Source: Afifella aestuarii (GTDB lineage Bacteria; Pseudomonadota; Alphaproteobacteria; Rhizobiales; Afifellaceae). Taken from it: 64,000 bases of DNA. Position numbers and translations under genes: made by a program. Below, in pieces: positions 29,563 through 38,498 of the stretch (position 1 is the first letter of the stretch; each line of letters begins with the position of its first letter). Location: NCBI RefSeq assembly GCF_004023665.1, contig NZ_SAUF01000001.1, positions 1,102,501 to 1,166,500 of the forward strand. Direction: 5' to 3'. The notes under the pieces were generated by a model. That model was not told where the DNA came from and ran no database searches. It was given only the letters and a program-made list of their open reading frames with translations.

Positions 29563-30603
29563 TCAGGCGTACTTCAAAATGCTCAAGTTCATGATCTGAG
29601 TTGTCAGTGCGTAGGACATTTCGATCTGTGTCGTGAGCGTATCGAAGCGAACTTTCGCTTCGGCCGGATCGACATTCTCCAGTGACTGAATGCCCTTGGA
29701 GATGAGATCCTTTTCGGCTGTCATCCTCTCGGTCGCCGCGGTCACACGCTGCTGCGTGAAGCCAACCGCGCTTTGCATATCGGTGAGCTGAGGCAGAGCG
29801 CCGCCGATCAGCTCACGGGCCTTGTCGACGACGACCTGGATGGTTTCCGGTCCAAGTTCTGTCGTTCCGAGCTCGGCTACCATCGTATAGGCCATGGCGA
29901 GGTTGCGCAGAGCTTGCGTGTTGCCGTTCACGGAGGTGGTCAGCTCTTCGTGGGGAGAGATCCGGCTCGTGATGTTGGTGTTGGAGGCGTTCGACCAGAC
30001 GGTCCCCCATGAGGGGTCCTCGAAAAGTGCCGCGAAGTCGCCGTCGAGGAAGGTCTCCATGTCGCTTGCGGTGATATTCGCAACCGCGGGATCGCTCTGC
30101 GAAAAGCCGAAGAAGGTGGCGAAAGCACCATCGACCGCGGCCTTCGGCCCTCCGGCATCATAATCGTTGAAAGGTGCCGTGCCGGTGTTGATCCCGGAAA
30201 AGAGATACTGCCCGTCGGCAGCCGTGTTGCCGAGCGAAATGAGTCCGGAGAGTGCGGCTTTCGCTGAGGCCTGAAACTCTTCGGAGGCAACATAAGGATC
30301 TGACACCGAGACGAAGACCGCGAGGGTCTTGTTCGCCGTGTCTGCGATCCCATCCATTGAGATCTGGGTGCGTTGCAGCTGAGAGGAGAGAAGGCCGTTG
30401 GTTGCGATGAAGGATTCCGCCTGCGTAAAATCGTGGCGGAACGACAGCGTTCGTGTTGTCGAATAACCGAGCGTCAGCCCGACATCGGCGTGCCGGCTCG
30501 TTGCCATCTCGACGCCCGCCTTTGCGAGCTCGGACTGCATGCGCGGAACGCTCGAGCGCAGGTTGTTGGCGAGAGCGTACGTGGAGACGAAGGTCGTTTT
30601 CAT
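29563..30603 (-). CDS. flgL: Flagellar hook-filament junction protein FlgL (HAP3)
   Basis: Protein of 346 residues. The flagellin-like helical N- and C-terminal segments flank a variable centre; the tail ends SYALTTQIMNLSILKYA. It sits between FlgK and the filament. It lies 4 bases after the flgK stop and 23 bases before flaF, in the rhizobial order flgE-flgK-flgL-flaF-flbT. Flagellin itself is encoded elsewhere (50108), which supports assigning this one as FlgL. Confidence 0.92.
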   Translation of the reverse strand: MKTTFVSTYALANNLRSSVPRMQSELAKAGVEMATSRHADVGLTLGYSTTRTLSFRHDFTQAESFIATNGLLSSQLQRTQISMDGIADTANKTLAVFVSVSDPYVASEEFQASAKAALSGLISLGNTAADGQYLFSGINTGTAPFNDYDAGGPKAAVDGAFATFFGFSQSDPAVANITASDMETFLDGDFAALFEDPSWGTVWSNASNTNITSRISPHEELTTSVNGNTQALRNLAMAYTMVAELGTTELGPETIQVVVDKARELIGGALPQLTDMQSAVGFTQQRVTAATERMTAEKDLISKGIQSLENVDPAEAKVRFDTLTTQIEMSYALTTQIMNLSILKYA

Positions 30604-30607
30604 GGCG

Positions 30608-32074
30608 TCAGCGCGCGTTCATGAGCAGAGTGTCGAAAAGCTCGTTAATCACCGACAGAACCTTGGCGGATGCGGCGTAGCTTTGTTCCAGCTGCAGCTG
30701 CAGTGCATATTCGTCGTCGAGATTGACGCCCGTCGCGTTGGAAAGCGCGTCGGAACTGTGAGCAACGAGGGTGTTCTGGTATTCCACCTCGGCGGTTGCC
30801 GCCTGGCGCCTGCCCTCCAGCCAGCCGGAGGAGGACGTGGTGAAATCGATCAGGCTCTGGCTGTCCTCGAGCTGCGTTGTGGGATCGAAGCTGCGTGCCG
30901 TTCCCATACCGGTGACGAGCGCATCGAGCCGGTCGGAGAAGGCGGCCGCCCCGGTCGAATTGTAGGCGTAGGCCGCCCCGTTGACGCCACCGTCGCGCAA
31001 CCGCGAAAGTGTTCCGCCCTGCAGGGGATCGATGGCCGCGTTGACGGTAATCGAAGCAGCGAGACCAGCTATTGCCGTGCCACCTGCCGGAACTGCCGGG
31101 CCACCAGGATAGGTGAAAAGCCCGGCCTGATCGGGGGCGCCGCCAGCCGTTTGGTCGGATTCCGCAAAGACCTCGATGAGGCCGCGGGCAACTTCGTCTA
31201 GCTGGTTCTGATAGGTGAGGGCGACGTCGTCGCGCAGTGTCGTCAGACCGACGAGCGCGCCGCCGTGAAGCGGCATGGTGGCGTTCGGCCCAGTTACCGG
31301 AACGCCGTCGACGAAGACCGCATTGCCGGGTGCGCCAGCCGTCAGGGCAGGCGAGGCAGCAAAGGTGACGCTTCGAGCCGTCGTTTCGAACAAGGTGGCG
31401 CCGCTATCGGTATAGAGCACCATGTCGTTGTTGGCGCGGGTGACGGCCGAGACGCCCATCTGCTCGGAGATCTGGGCGAGCACGGCATCGCGTTTGTCGA
31501 GCGGATCGGTGACGTCGGCCCCTGCGAAGGAGCCTTGGACGACCAGGTTGTTCAGCGTCTCGAACTTGTCGAGAAGGCTGTTCAGGTTGCTGACCGCGTT
31601 GGCGATATCGGCATCGGCGTCCTGACGGACCTCGGCGATCGTCTCCGCGGACGAATGGAGTTTCGTTGTCAGCGCGTTGGCACGGGTCACCACATTCTGC
31701 GAGAGAATGGAATCGTCCGGTCGGTTGGCATATTCCTGCAGAGTGATCTGCAGCTGGCTGAGCTGCGCTGCCGGCGAGTACTCCGATTTTGGATCACCGA
31801 TCGTAGCTGACAGCCGGTTGAGGCCGGCAACGAGAGCATCTTCGCTCGCGGCGCGCGATGTCGCGCCGAGCATGGTCGTGTAGAGAGCGCGGTCTGTGGC
31901 GCGGGTTGTGGTGACGACGCGCACGGCGCCGTCTGGCGTCGTTATCGACGGCGCCAGCTTGCGTGAATAGGTCGGGTCGCCCGCCCCGGAGACATTCTTG
32001 GCAGAGACGGAAATCTGTGCCGCGGTTGCCTGCAAGGAGGAACGCGCCGTCGTCAGCGCGGCCTGAAGGCTCAT
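30608..32074 (-). CDS. flgK: Flagellar hook-associated protein FlgK (HAP1)
   Basis: Protein of 488 residues that links hook and filament. The N-terminal rod/hook-type segment (ARSSLQATAAQISVSAKNVSG, a degenerate ANNVAN motif) and the coiled C-terminal segment (LDDEYALQLQLEQSYAASAKVLSVINELFDTLL) are typical. Its start is 34 bases beyond the flgE stop and its stop is 4 bases before flgL. It is probably a client of the FlgN-like chaperone encoded downstream. Confidence 0.93.
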   Translation of the reverse strand: MSLQAALTTARSSLQATAAQISVSAKNVSGAGDPTYSRKLAPSITTPDGAVRVVTTTRATDRALYTTMLGATSRAASEDALVAGLNRLSATIGDPKSEYSPAAQLSQLQITLQEYANRPDDSILSQNVVTRANALTTKLHSSAETIAEVRQDADADIANAVSNLNSLLDKFETLNNLVVQGSFAGADVTDPLDKRDAVLAQISEQMGVSAVTRANNDMVLYTDSGATLFETTARSVTFAASPALTAGAPGNAVFVDGVPVTGPNATMPLHGGALVGLTTLRDDVALTYQNQLDEVARGLIEVFAESDQTAGGAPDQAGLFTYPGGPAVPAGGTAIAGLAASITVNAAIDPLQGGTLSRLRDGGVNGAAYAYNSTGAAAFSDRLDALVTGMGTARSFDPTTQLEDSQSLIDFTTSSSGWLEGRRQAATAEVEYQNTLVAHSSDALSNATGVNLDDEYALQLQLEQSYAASAKVLSVINELFDTLLMNAR

Positions 32075-32108
32075 GGCTAAACTGCCCTTTCAGTGGGAGA
32101 GGACGTGA

Positions 32109-33365
32109 TTAACGCTTCAGGTTCATGAGGACGTCCAGAAGCTCTGAGCCTGTCTGGAAGACCTTGGAATTGGCCGAATAATCCCGCTGGGCAACGATCA
32201 TGTCGGTGAGCTCCGAGGCCATATCGACATTCGATTGCTCAAGAGCTCCTGAGACGATTGCGCCGCGTGATCCTTCCGTTGGGAAGCCGACCTCGACCGC
32301 ACCCGATTCCAGCGTCACCGAGAAGACATTGCCGGACAGGGCTTCGAGCTTATCCGGGCTTGGCACGTCGGCTAGCGGAAGGCGGAAGGCCGGGGTCATC
32401 GCGCCATTGGTGTAGTTGGCGTAGACCGTTCCGTCCTCGGAGATCGTCACATCCTTGATCGTCGCCGGCGCGTTGCCGTTGACGGTGGCCTTCATTGGTA
32501 TGTACTCGGCGGCAAGATGCGTGGTGCCAGTGAGATCGAGCGTGATCGCTTCACCGCCCGGCACCGTCAGTGCGATTTCAGCCGGTGTGCTCGTCAGGGC
32601 CCCGGCGTCATCGAAGGTGACTGTCTGGGTCGACAACGCGGCTGATGCGTAAGGAAAGCCACCGTCGGTGGCGCCGGCGTGATCGTAGACCGTGTATTCC
32701 CATTCCGCCGGGCTGTCGCTCGTCTTCGACATATAGATGTCGAGCGTCACTTCGTTGCCGACCTTGTCGAAGACGGTGATGGACGACTTGGCGGTATAGG
32801 CTGAATCCGCCGCGTTGGCGGACGGCAGGTTGCCTGTCACGACCTCTGCGCTGTCGGGCAGATTGACCTTGAAGAGGCCGCTGGTGGTCGGATTGGCGGT
32901 CATGTTCATGCCGCCGAAATTGACCGGCTGAAGTCCCGTGAGGCCGTTCAGGACAACACCCGGATCGCCACCGCTGATATCGTAGCCCATCAGTGTGAAG
33001 CCGGCCGTGTTGACGAGATTTCCGGTGTTGCCGTCGAGTGTGAAGGCGCCTGCCCGGGTCAGATACGGATTGCCGTTCGGGTCGTTGACCACGAAAAAAC
33101 CGTTGCCCTGGACGGCGAGGTCGGTGTTCGACGTCGTATAGGTCAGCGGTCCGCGATCGCTGATGGCATGACGGATATCCGTCTTCACCGCACCCGGATT
33201 GTAACTGCCTTTGCCGCTGTTCAGGAGCAGCGATGAGAACTGGGTGTCAGCGCGCTTGTAACCGATCGTCCCGCTGTTGGCGATGTTGTCGGAGACCGTG
33301 CCAAGCAGGTTCGACTGGGCGTTCATGCCCGAAACGCCGGTGCGGAGCATCCCATAGAGGCTCAT
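32109..33365 (-). CDS. flgE: Flagellar hook protein FlgE
   Basis: Hook subunit of 418 residues. The N-terminal rod/hook motif NLLGTVSDNIANSGTIGYK and the C-terminal motif (MASELTDMIVAQRDYSANSKVFQTGSELLDVLMNLKR) are both complete. The middle Gly/Thr/Asp-rich part is the variable surface domain. ATG 33365 has AAGGA upstream; the frame runs seven codons further to a TTG without support. No signal peptide, as expected for a flagellar export substrate. Confidence 0.96.
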   Translation of the reverse strand: MSLYGMLRTGVSGMNAQSNLLGTVSDNIANSGTIGYKRADTQFSSLLLNSGKGSYNPGAVKTDIRHAISDRGPLTYTTSNTDLAVQGNGFFVVNDPNGNPYLTRAGAFTLDGNTGNLVNTAGFTLMGYDISGGDPGVVLNGLTGLQPVNFGGMNMTANPTTSGLFKVNLPDSAEVVTGNLPSANAADSAYTAKSSITVFDKVGNEVTLDIYMSKTSDSPAEWEYTVYDHAGATDGGFPYASAALSTQTVTFDDAGALTSTPAEIALTVPGGEAITLDLTGTTHLAAEYIPMKATVNGNAPATIKDVTISEDGTVYANYTNGAMTPAFRLPLADVPSPDKLEALSGNVFSVTLESGAVEVGFPTEGSRGAIVSGALEQSNVDMASELTDMIVAQRDYSANSKVFQTGSELLDVLMNLKR

Positions 33366-33439
33366 CAGCTTAATCCTTTTCCTCAACCCTTGTGTGGCCT
33401 GTTTGGCCCGGTGAGCTTGCGTGAAGCTGTCGGTGGCGC

Positions 33440-34762
33440 CTACTGACGCAACAAGACAGCGAGGTCTGCGAAGGCGTCCTGGGCAAGCGGGCTCGAGGGG
33501 TCCTGACGCAGCGCATCATAGACGCGCGGCACGAGCTGAACGGCCCGGTCGAGCTCAGCATCGGCACCCTGGTGGTAGCCACCCATGAGCCTCAAATCGC
33601 GTGTGTCTTCGAAACGAGAGATCAAGGTGCGAAGCTTCCGCACCAATTCGCGCTGGTCAGTCGTCCAAACGATCTGCGCCAGTCGCGAAATCGATCCGAG
33701 AACGTTGATGGCCGGATAGCGTCCCTGATCGGCGATGTTGCGATCGAGAACGATATGGCCGTCCAGCGTGCCGCGGATGGCATCGGCAACGGGATCGTTA
33801 TGGTCGTCACCGTCGATCAGGACGGCGAAGATGCCGGTGATCGATCCCGCTCCTTCCTCGCCGGGGCCTGCGCGCTCCAAAAGCTTCGGCAGATCGGAAA
33901 AGACGCTGGGCGCATAACCGCGCGCCACCGCTGGCTCACCAGCTGCGAGAGCGATGTCGCGTGCTGCATGCGCGTAACGTGTGACGGAATCGACGATGAG
34001 CAGAACGGAATCGCCCTGGTCGCGGAAATATTCGGCGATCGCCATGGCGGAGAGCGGGGCGAGACGGCGCATCATGGGACCTTCGTCGCCGGTCGCCACG
34101 ACCGTGACGGCGCGGGCACGATTGCCGTTGAGGGCGCCTTCGATGAATTCCCGCACTTCTCGGCCGCGTTCACCGACCAACGCCACGACGACCGTGTCGA
34201 AACCGTGCGAATGCGCGATCATCGACAGAAGCGTGGACTTGCCGACGCCGGAGCCGGCGAAAATGCCGATGCGCTGTCCTTCGCAGATCGGCGTGAAGAT
34301 ATCGATCGCGCGCACGCCCGTCGTCAGGGGGCGGTGCAAGCGCGCGCGGGTCATTGCGGGCGGGGGCTCGGCGTCGACATTCATCATGCGCTGGCCGTGG
34401 GCGAGGGGACCGAGCCCGTCGACCGGTTCGCCCATGGCGTTGATGACGCGGCCTTTCCAGTCGTCGCGTGGGGCCAGGCCGATCGCGCCGATGCGATGCG
34501 CCTCGGTGCCTATGCCGAAGGGCATCCGCGTCTCGAAAGGTTTGACGATCACGTCACGCCCGTCGATGCGCACAACTTCGCCAAGCGCGTTCATCTTGTC
34601 CCAAGAGAAACGCACCCGCTCGCCGAGGCGCACGAACGGAGAAAGACCGGCGACGCGGCAGTAAGTCGGCGCAACCTCCGTCACGAGGCCGCCCACACGC
34701 ACGGGCGGGATTTCGACCGCTGCACTGTCGATCACGGATTTGAGACGCGCGAGAGCGGTCAT
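33440..34762 (-). CDS. fliI: Flagellar export ATPase FliI
   Basis: FliI (440 residues) is the F1-beta-like ATPase of the export apparatus. The P-loop FAGSGVGKST lies near residues 166-175 and the Walker B region is VLLIVDSVTRYAHA. The conserved ATPase segment EPAVARGYAPSVFSDLPKLLERAG follows. The location next to flgF and away from fliH and fliJ is the rhizobial arrangement. Confidence 0.96.
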   Translation of the reverse strand: MTALARLKSVIDSAAVEIPPVRVGGLVTEVAPTYCRVAGLSPFVRLGERVRFSWDKMNALGEVVRIDGRDVIVKPFETRMPFGIGTEAHRIGAIGLAPRDDWKGRVINAMGEPVDGLGPLAHGQRMMNVDAEPPPAMTRARLHRPLTTGVRAIDIFTPICEGQRIGIFAGSGVGKSTLLSMIAHSHGFDTVVVALVGERGREVREFIEGALNGNRARAVTVVATGDEGPMMRRLAPLSAMAIAEYFRDQGDSVLLIVDSVTRYAHAARDIALAAGEPAVARGYAPSVFSDLPKLLERAGPGEEGAGSITGIFAVLIDGDDHNDPVADAIRGTLDGHIVLDRNIADQGRYPAINVLGSISRLAQIVWTTDQRELVRKLRTLISRFEDTRDLRLMGGYHQGADAELDRAVQLVPRVYDALRQDPSSPLAQDAFADLAVLLRQ

Positions 34763-34803
34763 TCAGCCATCCCCTGATGTCGGATCTTCTATTTCCTGAC
34801 GGA

Positions 34804-35526
34804 TTAGGACGGGCCGAGCGAGCGGATCGCCTCTTGCTGCGTGGATTCGCTCTTCTCTACGGCCGAAGCCGCACTGTCGAAGGCGCGTTGCAGCATGATC
34901 AGCTTACTGATCTCGGAGATTGGATTGACGTTGGCGCCTTCGACGTAGCCCTGACGCAGGCCGTTGACGGTCATATCCTCGACGGGCTGGGCCGCTTCGC
35001 TCGGGATCACGCCCGAGTTTTCATAGCGGCTGAGCTTGGCAGTTTCGGGGATCGAGAACAGTCCGATCGCGCCAACCTGGTTGCCGCCTTGAGAAATGGT
35101 GCCATCCGCCGCGATGGAGACCTCGCCGCCGCGCGGATCGAGAAGAATGCCCGCTTCACCCGGATCAAGAACGGGATAGCCGGCGGTGCTCAAGAGCTCG
35201 CCGGTTGCGGTCATCTGCAGACGGCCGTCGCGCGTGTAGACCGTGCCGTCTGGGGTCGAAAGCGCGAGCCATCCATCTCCCTGCACGGCAACGTCGAGAG
35301 GATTGCCGGTGTAGGAGACGGAGCCGGGACTGCGCGAAATATATGTGTCGCCAGGTGACGCGAAGGCGACCTTCTCGGGACCTGTCCGCGTCATTACAGC
35401 GTCGAATTTAACCTCTTCCGCACGAAAGCCCGCCGTGTTCATGTTGGCGATGTTGTTGGCGATCGTCGTCAGGCGGCGGTCGAGTGCCACCTGTGCGGAG
35501 AGTGCGACGTAGGTGCTTGTCGGCAT
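34804..35526 (-). CDS. flgF: Flagellar proximal rod protein FlgF
   Basis: Rod protein of 240 residues. The N-terminal motif TTIANNIANMNTAGF and the C-terminal GYVEGANVNPISEISKLIMLQRAF are the rod/hook signatures; length matches FlgF. It starts 3 bases after the DUF1217 gene stop, and 41 bases separate its stop from fliI. Confidence 0.94.
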   Translation of the reverse strand: MPTSTYVALSAQVALDRRLTTIANNIANMNTAGFRAEEVKFDAVMTRTGPEKVAFASPGDTYISRSPGSVSYTGNPLDVAVQGDGWLALSTPDGTVYTRDGRLQMTATGELLSTAGYPVLDPGEAGILLDPRGGEVSIAADGTISQGGNQVGAIGLFSIPETAKLSRYENSGVIPSEAAQPVEDMTVNGLRQGYVEGANVNPISEISKLIMLQRAFDSAASAVEKSESTQQEAIRSLGPS

Positions 35527-35529
35527 GTC

Positions 35530-36309
35530 TCAGGTTCCGCCGTGCTTCAACTGGTTCAAGGTCAGGAGGAGGTCGGCGCTGACCGAGGTCGAGCGGCTGT
35601 TGGAAAAGAGATTGAGGATCGGATCCGCTGTCACGTTTTGCGTTGCGTCCCACATGATGGTGAAACGCTGGATGAGCTTTGCGAGTTTTTCCGGATCCTT
35701 CAGGTCAGCGATGTCCATCCGCTGCTCGACGGCCTTGGCCTGTTTGTCGATATCGGCGTTCGCCATTTCGGCGGGAAAGCCGAAGGTCGTTTTGATCACG
35801 GCCCACAGCGCATCATCAGCGAGGAGGCCGTAGGCCGACTTCACTTCGGGAGCCGCACGCTCGAAATACAACGCGAGCCGGACGCCTTCATTGTCGTCAC
35901 CGGCCTTCTCTTCGAGTGTCTGGCGGGTGTAGAGATCGACGACGCCCTGCTGCGCCTCTTTCGCTGCGGTGGTCGTTTCGCCGTTCTCTGAAAAGTTGAA
36001 AACGGTTGCCAATTCCACGAAGCGATCGTCCGACATGCGATTGGCGAAGCTCTTCGGATCGCTCACCCCTTCTTCCAGGACCTTGCGAATTAAGCCCTTG
36101 GCATACGCCATATCTTCGAGGCCGAAGGCCTTCATCGCGTATTTGTAAACGCGATCGTTGTCGAAGAATTCGTCGAGCGATTTGATCGTGCCGATATTGG
36201 CGAGATAGTAATTGGTTTCGCGCGTCACGATCCGATCGCTGGAGACTCGGCTCAGAGACTTGTCCATGTCGCCGGAGATGCGCTGGTAGCTGATAGATGT
36301 CGAGATCAT
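35530..36309 (-). CDS. DUF1217 family flagellar-locus protein
   Basis: Protein of 259 residues, soluble and largely helical, with no signal peptide. It resembles the DUF1217 proteins found beside flgF in rhizobial and other alphaproteobacterial flagellar clusters (start ISYQRISGDMDKSLSRVS, internal ETNYYLANIGTI). The function is not established. As first gene of the leftward flagellar operon it may be expressed early. Its C-terminal region (about 175-255) is reminiscent of an exported or rod-associated protein only by context. Confidence 0.8.
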   Translation of the reverse strand: MISTSISYQRISGDMDKSLSRVSSDRIVTRETNYYLANIGTIKSLDEFFDNDRVYKYAMKAFGLEDMAYAKGLIRKVLEEGVSDPKSFANRMSDDRFVELATVFNFSENGETTTAAKEAQQGVVDLYTRQTLEEKAGDDNEGVRLALYFERAAPEVKSAYGLLADDALWAVIKTTFGFPAEMANADIDKQAKAVEQRMDIADLKDPEKLAKLIQRFTIMWDATQNVTADPILNLFSNSRSTSVSADLLLTLNQLKHGGT

Positions 36310-36313
36310 TGCG

Positions 36314-36334
36314 GCCTCACAATCGAGATGAGGC
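36314..36334. promoter_or_regulatory. Inverted repeat in the divergent DUF1217/motA promoter region
   Basis: GCCTCA (36314-36319) and TGAGGC (36329-36334) form a 6-bp inverted repeat with a 9-base spacer. The 82-base region separates the two divergent flagellar transcripts, so it must hold promoters for both, and a shared regulator site is plausible. No clear sigma-factor boxes are visible to me. Confidence 0.35.
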
Positions 36335-36391
36335 TCTAGGTCGCCAAGCTTGCGCGAAACTGGCTTCTTCTACGTTTCTGACTTCCTCGCG

Positions 36392-37372
36392 ATGCGGCCG
36401 ACGCAGCCGAGTGCTCCAGCTTCACGCAAGCCAAATCGAACAGTGAGGGCTGCGAACGAAACCATTTCATGGAGCGGGCTCTTGGCTATCCTACTCGGCT
36501 TGGTGATCGGCATCGGCTCGATGCTCGGCGGCTTCATGGCCATGGGCGGCCATGTGGGGGTCATCTGGCAGCCCTTCGAATACGTGATCATTGTCGGAAT
36601 CGCGCTTGGCACTTTCATCATCGCCAATCCGATGGCGATCATCAAAGATGCCGGGGCCGGTATCTTCGAGGCGATGAAGGGCACGGCCCCGAAGCGGAGC
36701 GATTATCTCAGTATTCTGAGTCTGCTTTTTGCCTTGATGCGAGATCTCAGGACTCGTCCTCGCAACGAGGTCGAAGCGCATATCGACGATCCGGCTAATT
36801 CGGTGCTCTTTCAGCACTTTCCGACGATTCTGAAGGACAAAGAGCTCACCGCTTATATCTGTGACTACGTTCGCCTGATCATCATCGGCAATGCGCGCTC
36901 GCACGAGATCGAGGGGCTGATGGAGCAGGAGATCTCGACGATCAAGAAACACAAGCTGAAGTCTGCTGGCGCGTTGGGGACGGTTGCTGAAGCGCTTCCG
37001 GCGATCGGTATTTGCGCCGCGGTCTTGGGGATTGTGAAGGCGATGGGCGCTATCGATCAGTCACCGGAGATTCTCGGCCACTACATCGCCTCGGCGCTAA
37101 TCGGCACGTTCATCGGTATCTTCCTGTCCTACGCAGTGCTTTCTCCTCTGGCAGGCAAGATCAAGATTCTGCGTGAAAAGCAATGCCAGCCTTTTGTCAT
37201 CGTCAAGCAGACGCTCATTGCCTTCATGAATGGTGCGCTGCCCCAGGTCGCGCTCGAGCATGGCCGCAAGACGATTTCTTCCAAAGAGCGCCCGACCATC
37301 GACGAGGTGGAAAACGAGGCGATTTCCAACACCCCGAGCTCATCGGCAGCTCCTATGCAGCAGGCGGCCTGA
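36392..37372 (+). CDS. motA: Flagellar stator protein MotA
   Basis: Proton-channel subunit of the stator, about 326 residues. It has four membrane segments (about 25-45, 50-68, 195-220 and 228-250) and the conserved cytoplasmic and channel segments, including the proline in AEALPAIGICAAVLG. ATG 36392 gives a hydrophilic 20-residue leader before the first helix, longer than in most MotA proteins; GTG 36443 or TTG 36350 are other possible starts. Partners are MotB at 53895 and the accessory stator proteins MotC and MotE. First gene of the rightward flagellar operon. Confidence 0.92.
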   Translation: MRPTQPSAPASRKPNRTVRAANETISWSGLLAILLGLVIGIGSMLGGFMAMGGHVGVIWQPFEYVIIVGIALGTFIIANPMAIIKDAGAGIFEAMKGTAPKRSDYLSILSLLFALMRDLRTRPRNEVEAHIDDPANSVLFQHFPTILKDKELTAYICDYVRLIIIGNARSHEIEGLMEQEISTIKKHKLKSAGALGTVAEALPAIGICAAVLGIVKAMGAIDQSPEILGHYIASALIGTFIGIFLSYAVLSPLAGKIKILREKQCQPFVIVKQTLIAFMNGALPQVALEHGRKTISSKERPTIDEVENEAISNTPSSSAAPMQQAA

Positions 37373-37375
37373 TCC

Positions 37376-38305
37376 ATGTCCGAACCACAAAAAGGCACTG
37401 ATATCCGTGACATGCTGCTCGATGCGGCAGGTCTGTCGGTCGACAAGCTGCCGATGCTGCAGATTATTTTCGACCGCATGGCGACATTCTGTGCCGATAG
37501 TCTGCGCACACTGGCTGCATCTCAGGCCTATTACTCCCTGAGCCATGTGGAGAGCGGGCGTATCGGTGACATCCTGGAGATGTATGAGGCCAATGCCGTC
37601 GCCGGCATCTTTCATGCGCCGACCTGGGACAACCACATCATCGTCGGCTTCGATCGCGATTTCATTTTCTCGATGGTCGAAGTTCTGTTTGGGGCCGATG
37701 GCTCGGAGCCGCCTTTCGACGACGAGCGGAATTTTTCCACGATCGAAAACCGAATTGCACAGATGCTATTCGAGCAGGCGGGCAAAGCCCTGCAGGCCTC
37801 TTTTGCCCTCGTCTCAGACACGCCGTTTAAATTTGAACGTCAGGAAACCCGTATGGACTTCGCCGTCATCGGGCGGCGCAATAACATGGCGGTGGCGGCA
37901 AAGTTTCTGCTGCAGGCGCTCGGACGCGGCGGCGAGATGTTCGTGATCATTCCGCAATCGGCGCTGACGCCGATGCGACAGGTTTTGTCGCGTGTGATCT
38001 CCGGCGAATCGAACGCGGGCGATCCGAATTGGTCGCGCCAAATTCGTACCGAGGTGAAGAAGGCGAGTGTGCCTCTCCGCGCGGTGCTCGAAGAGCGCAG
38101 CATCATGCTCGACGAAGTCGCGCACTTTAAAGTGGGCCAGGTTTTGGAGTTGCAGGCCACGCCTGCAAGCCGCGTCAAGCTCGAGGCGAACGAGCAACCG
38201 CTTTTCTGGTGTCAGCTTGGCCAGACGGAAGGCTCGTACAAGCTCCGTGTGGAAGAGGTCTTTGATCCCGAGAAGGAGTTCATCAATGACCTTCTTTCTA
38301 ACTGA
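37376..38305 (+). CDS. fliM: Flagellar motor switch protein FliM
   Basis: C-ring protein of 309 residues. The middle domain (SRIGDI...FIFSMVEVLFGADG region, about 60-110) and the C-terminal SpoA-like domain (about 225-300) are recognisable. The N-terminus lacks an obvious EIDALL-type CheY-binding peptide, a divergence worth checking. It begins 4 bases after the motA stop, and its end overlaps a small frame at 38286. Confidence 0.92.
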   Translation: MSEPQKGTDIRDMLLDAAGLSVDKLPMLQIIFDRMATFCADSLRTLAASQAYYSLSHVESGRIGDILEMYEANAVAGIFHAPTWDNHIIVGFDRDFIFSMVEVLFGADGSEPPFDDERNFSTIENRIAQMLFEQAGKALQASFALVSDTPFKFERQETRMDFAVIGRRNNMAVAAKFLLQALGRGGEMFVIIPQSALTPMRQVLSRVISGESNAGDPNWSRQIRTEVKKASVPLRAVLEERSIMLDEVAHFKVGQVLELQATPASRVKLEANEQPLFWCQLGQTEGSYKLRVEEVFDPEKEFINDLLSN

Positions 38306-38435
38306 CTTGGCGATCCTGGCTGCCTTTGCTGGAGTGAGCGCGGCTGCCGTTGCTTTGCAGCTTCGCAATCGACGTGAAGAAGCTGTGGCCAGGGTTAAAG
38401 GCTCACGCACCAGGGAACTGGAGCGCCGGCGCTAA
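38286..38435 (+). CDS. Small single-helix membrane protein between fliM and fliN
   Basis: A 49-codon frame starting at ATG 38286, inside the last 20 bases of fliM, and ending 63 bases before fliN. The peptide has a hydrophobic segment (residues 4-24, LTDLAILAAFAGVSAAAVAL) followed by a strongly basic tail (QLRNRREEAVARVKG and beyond), the pattern of a small inner-membrane protein oriented with its C-terminus in the cytoplasm. AAGGAG lies just upstream (38273-38278). I know no homologue. It fills the fliM-fliN gap too neatly to dismiss. Confidence 0.5.
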   Translation: MTFFLTDLAILAAFAGVSAAAVALQLRNRREEAVARVKGSRTRELERRR

Positions 38436-38498
38436 AGGGGGCTGGTCCAACGCCGCATGCGTGAGGGCCTGCAGGATTGAATCGAGAGGAGCGTTTTC

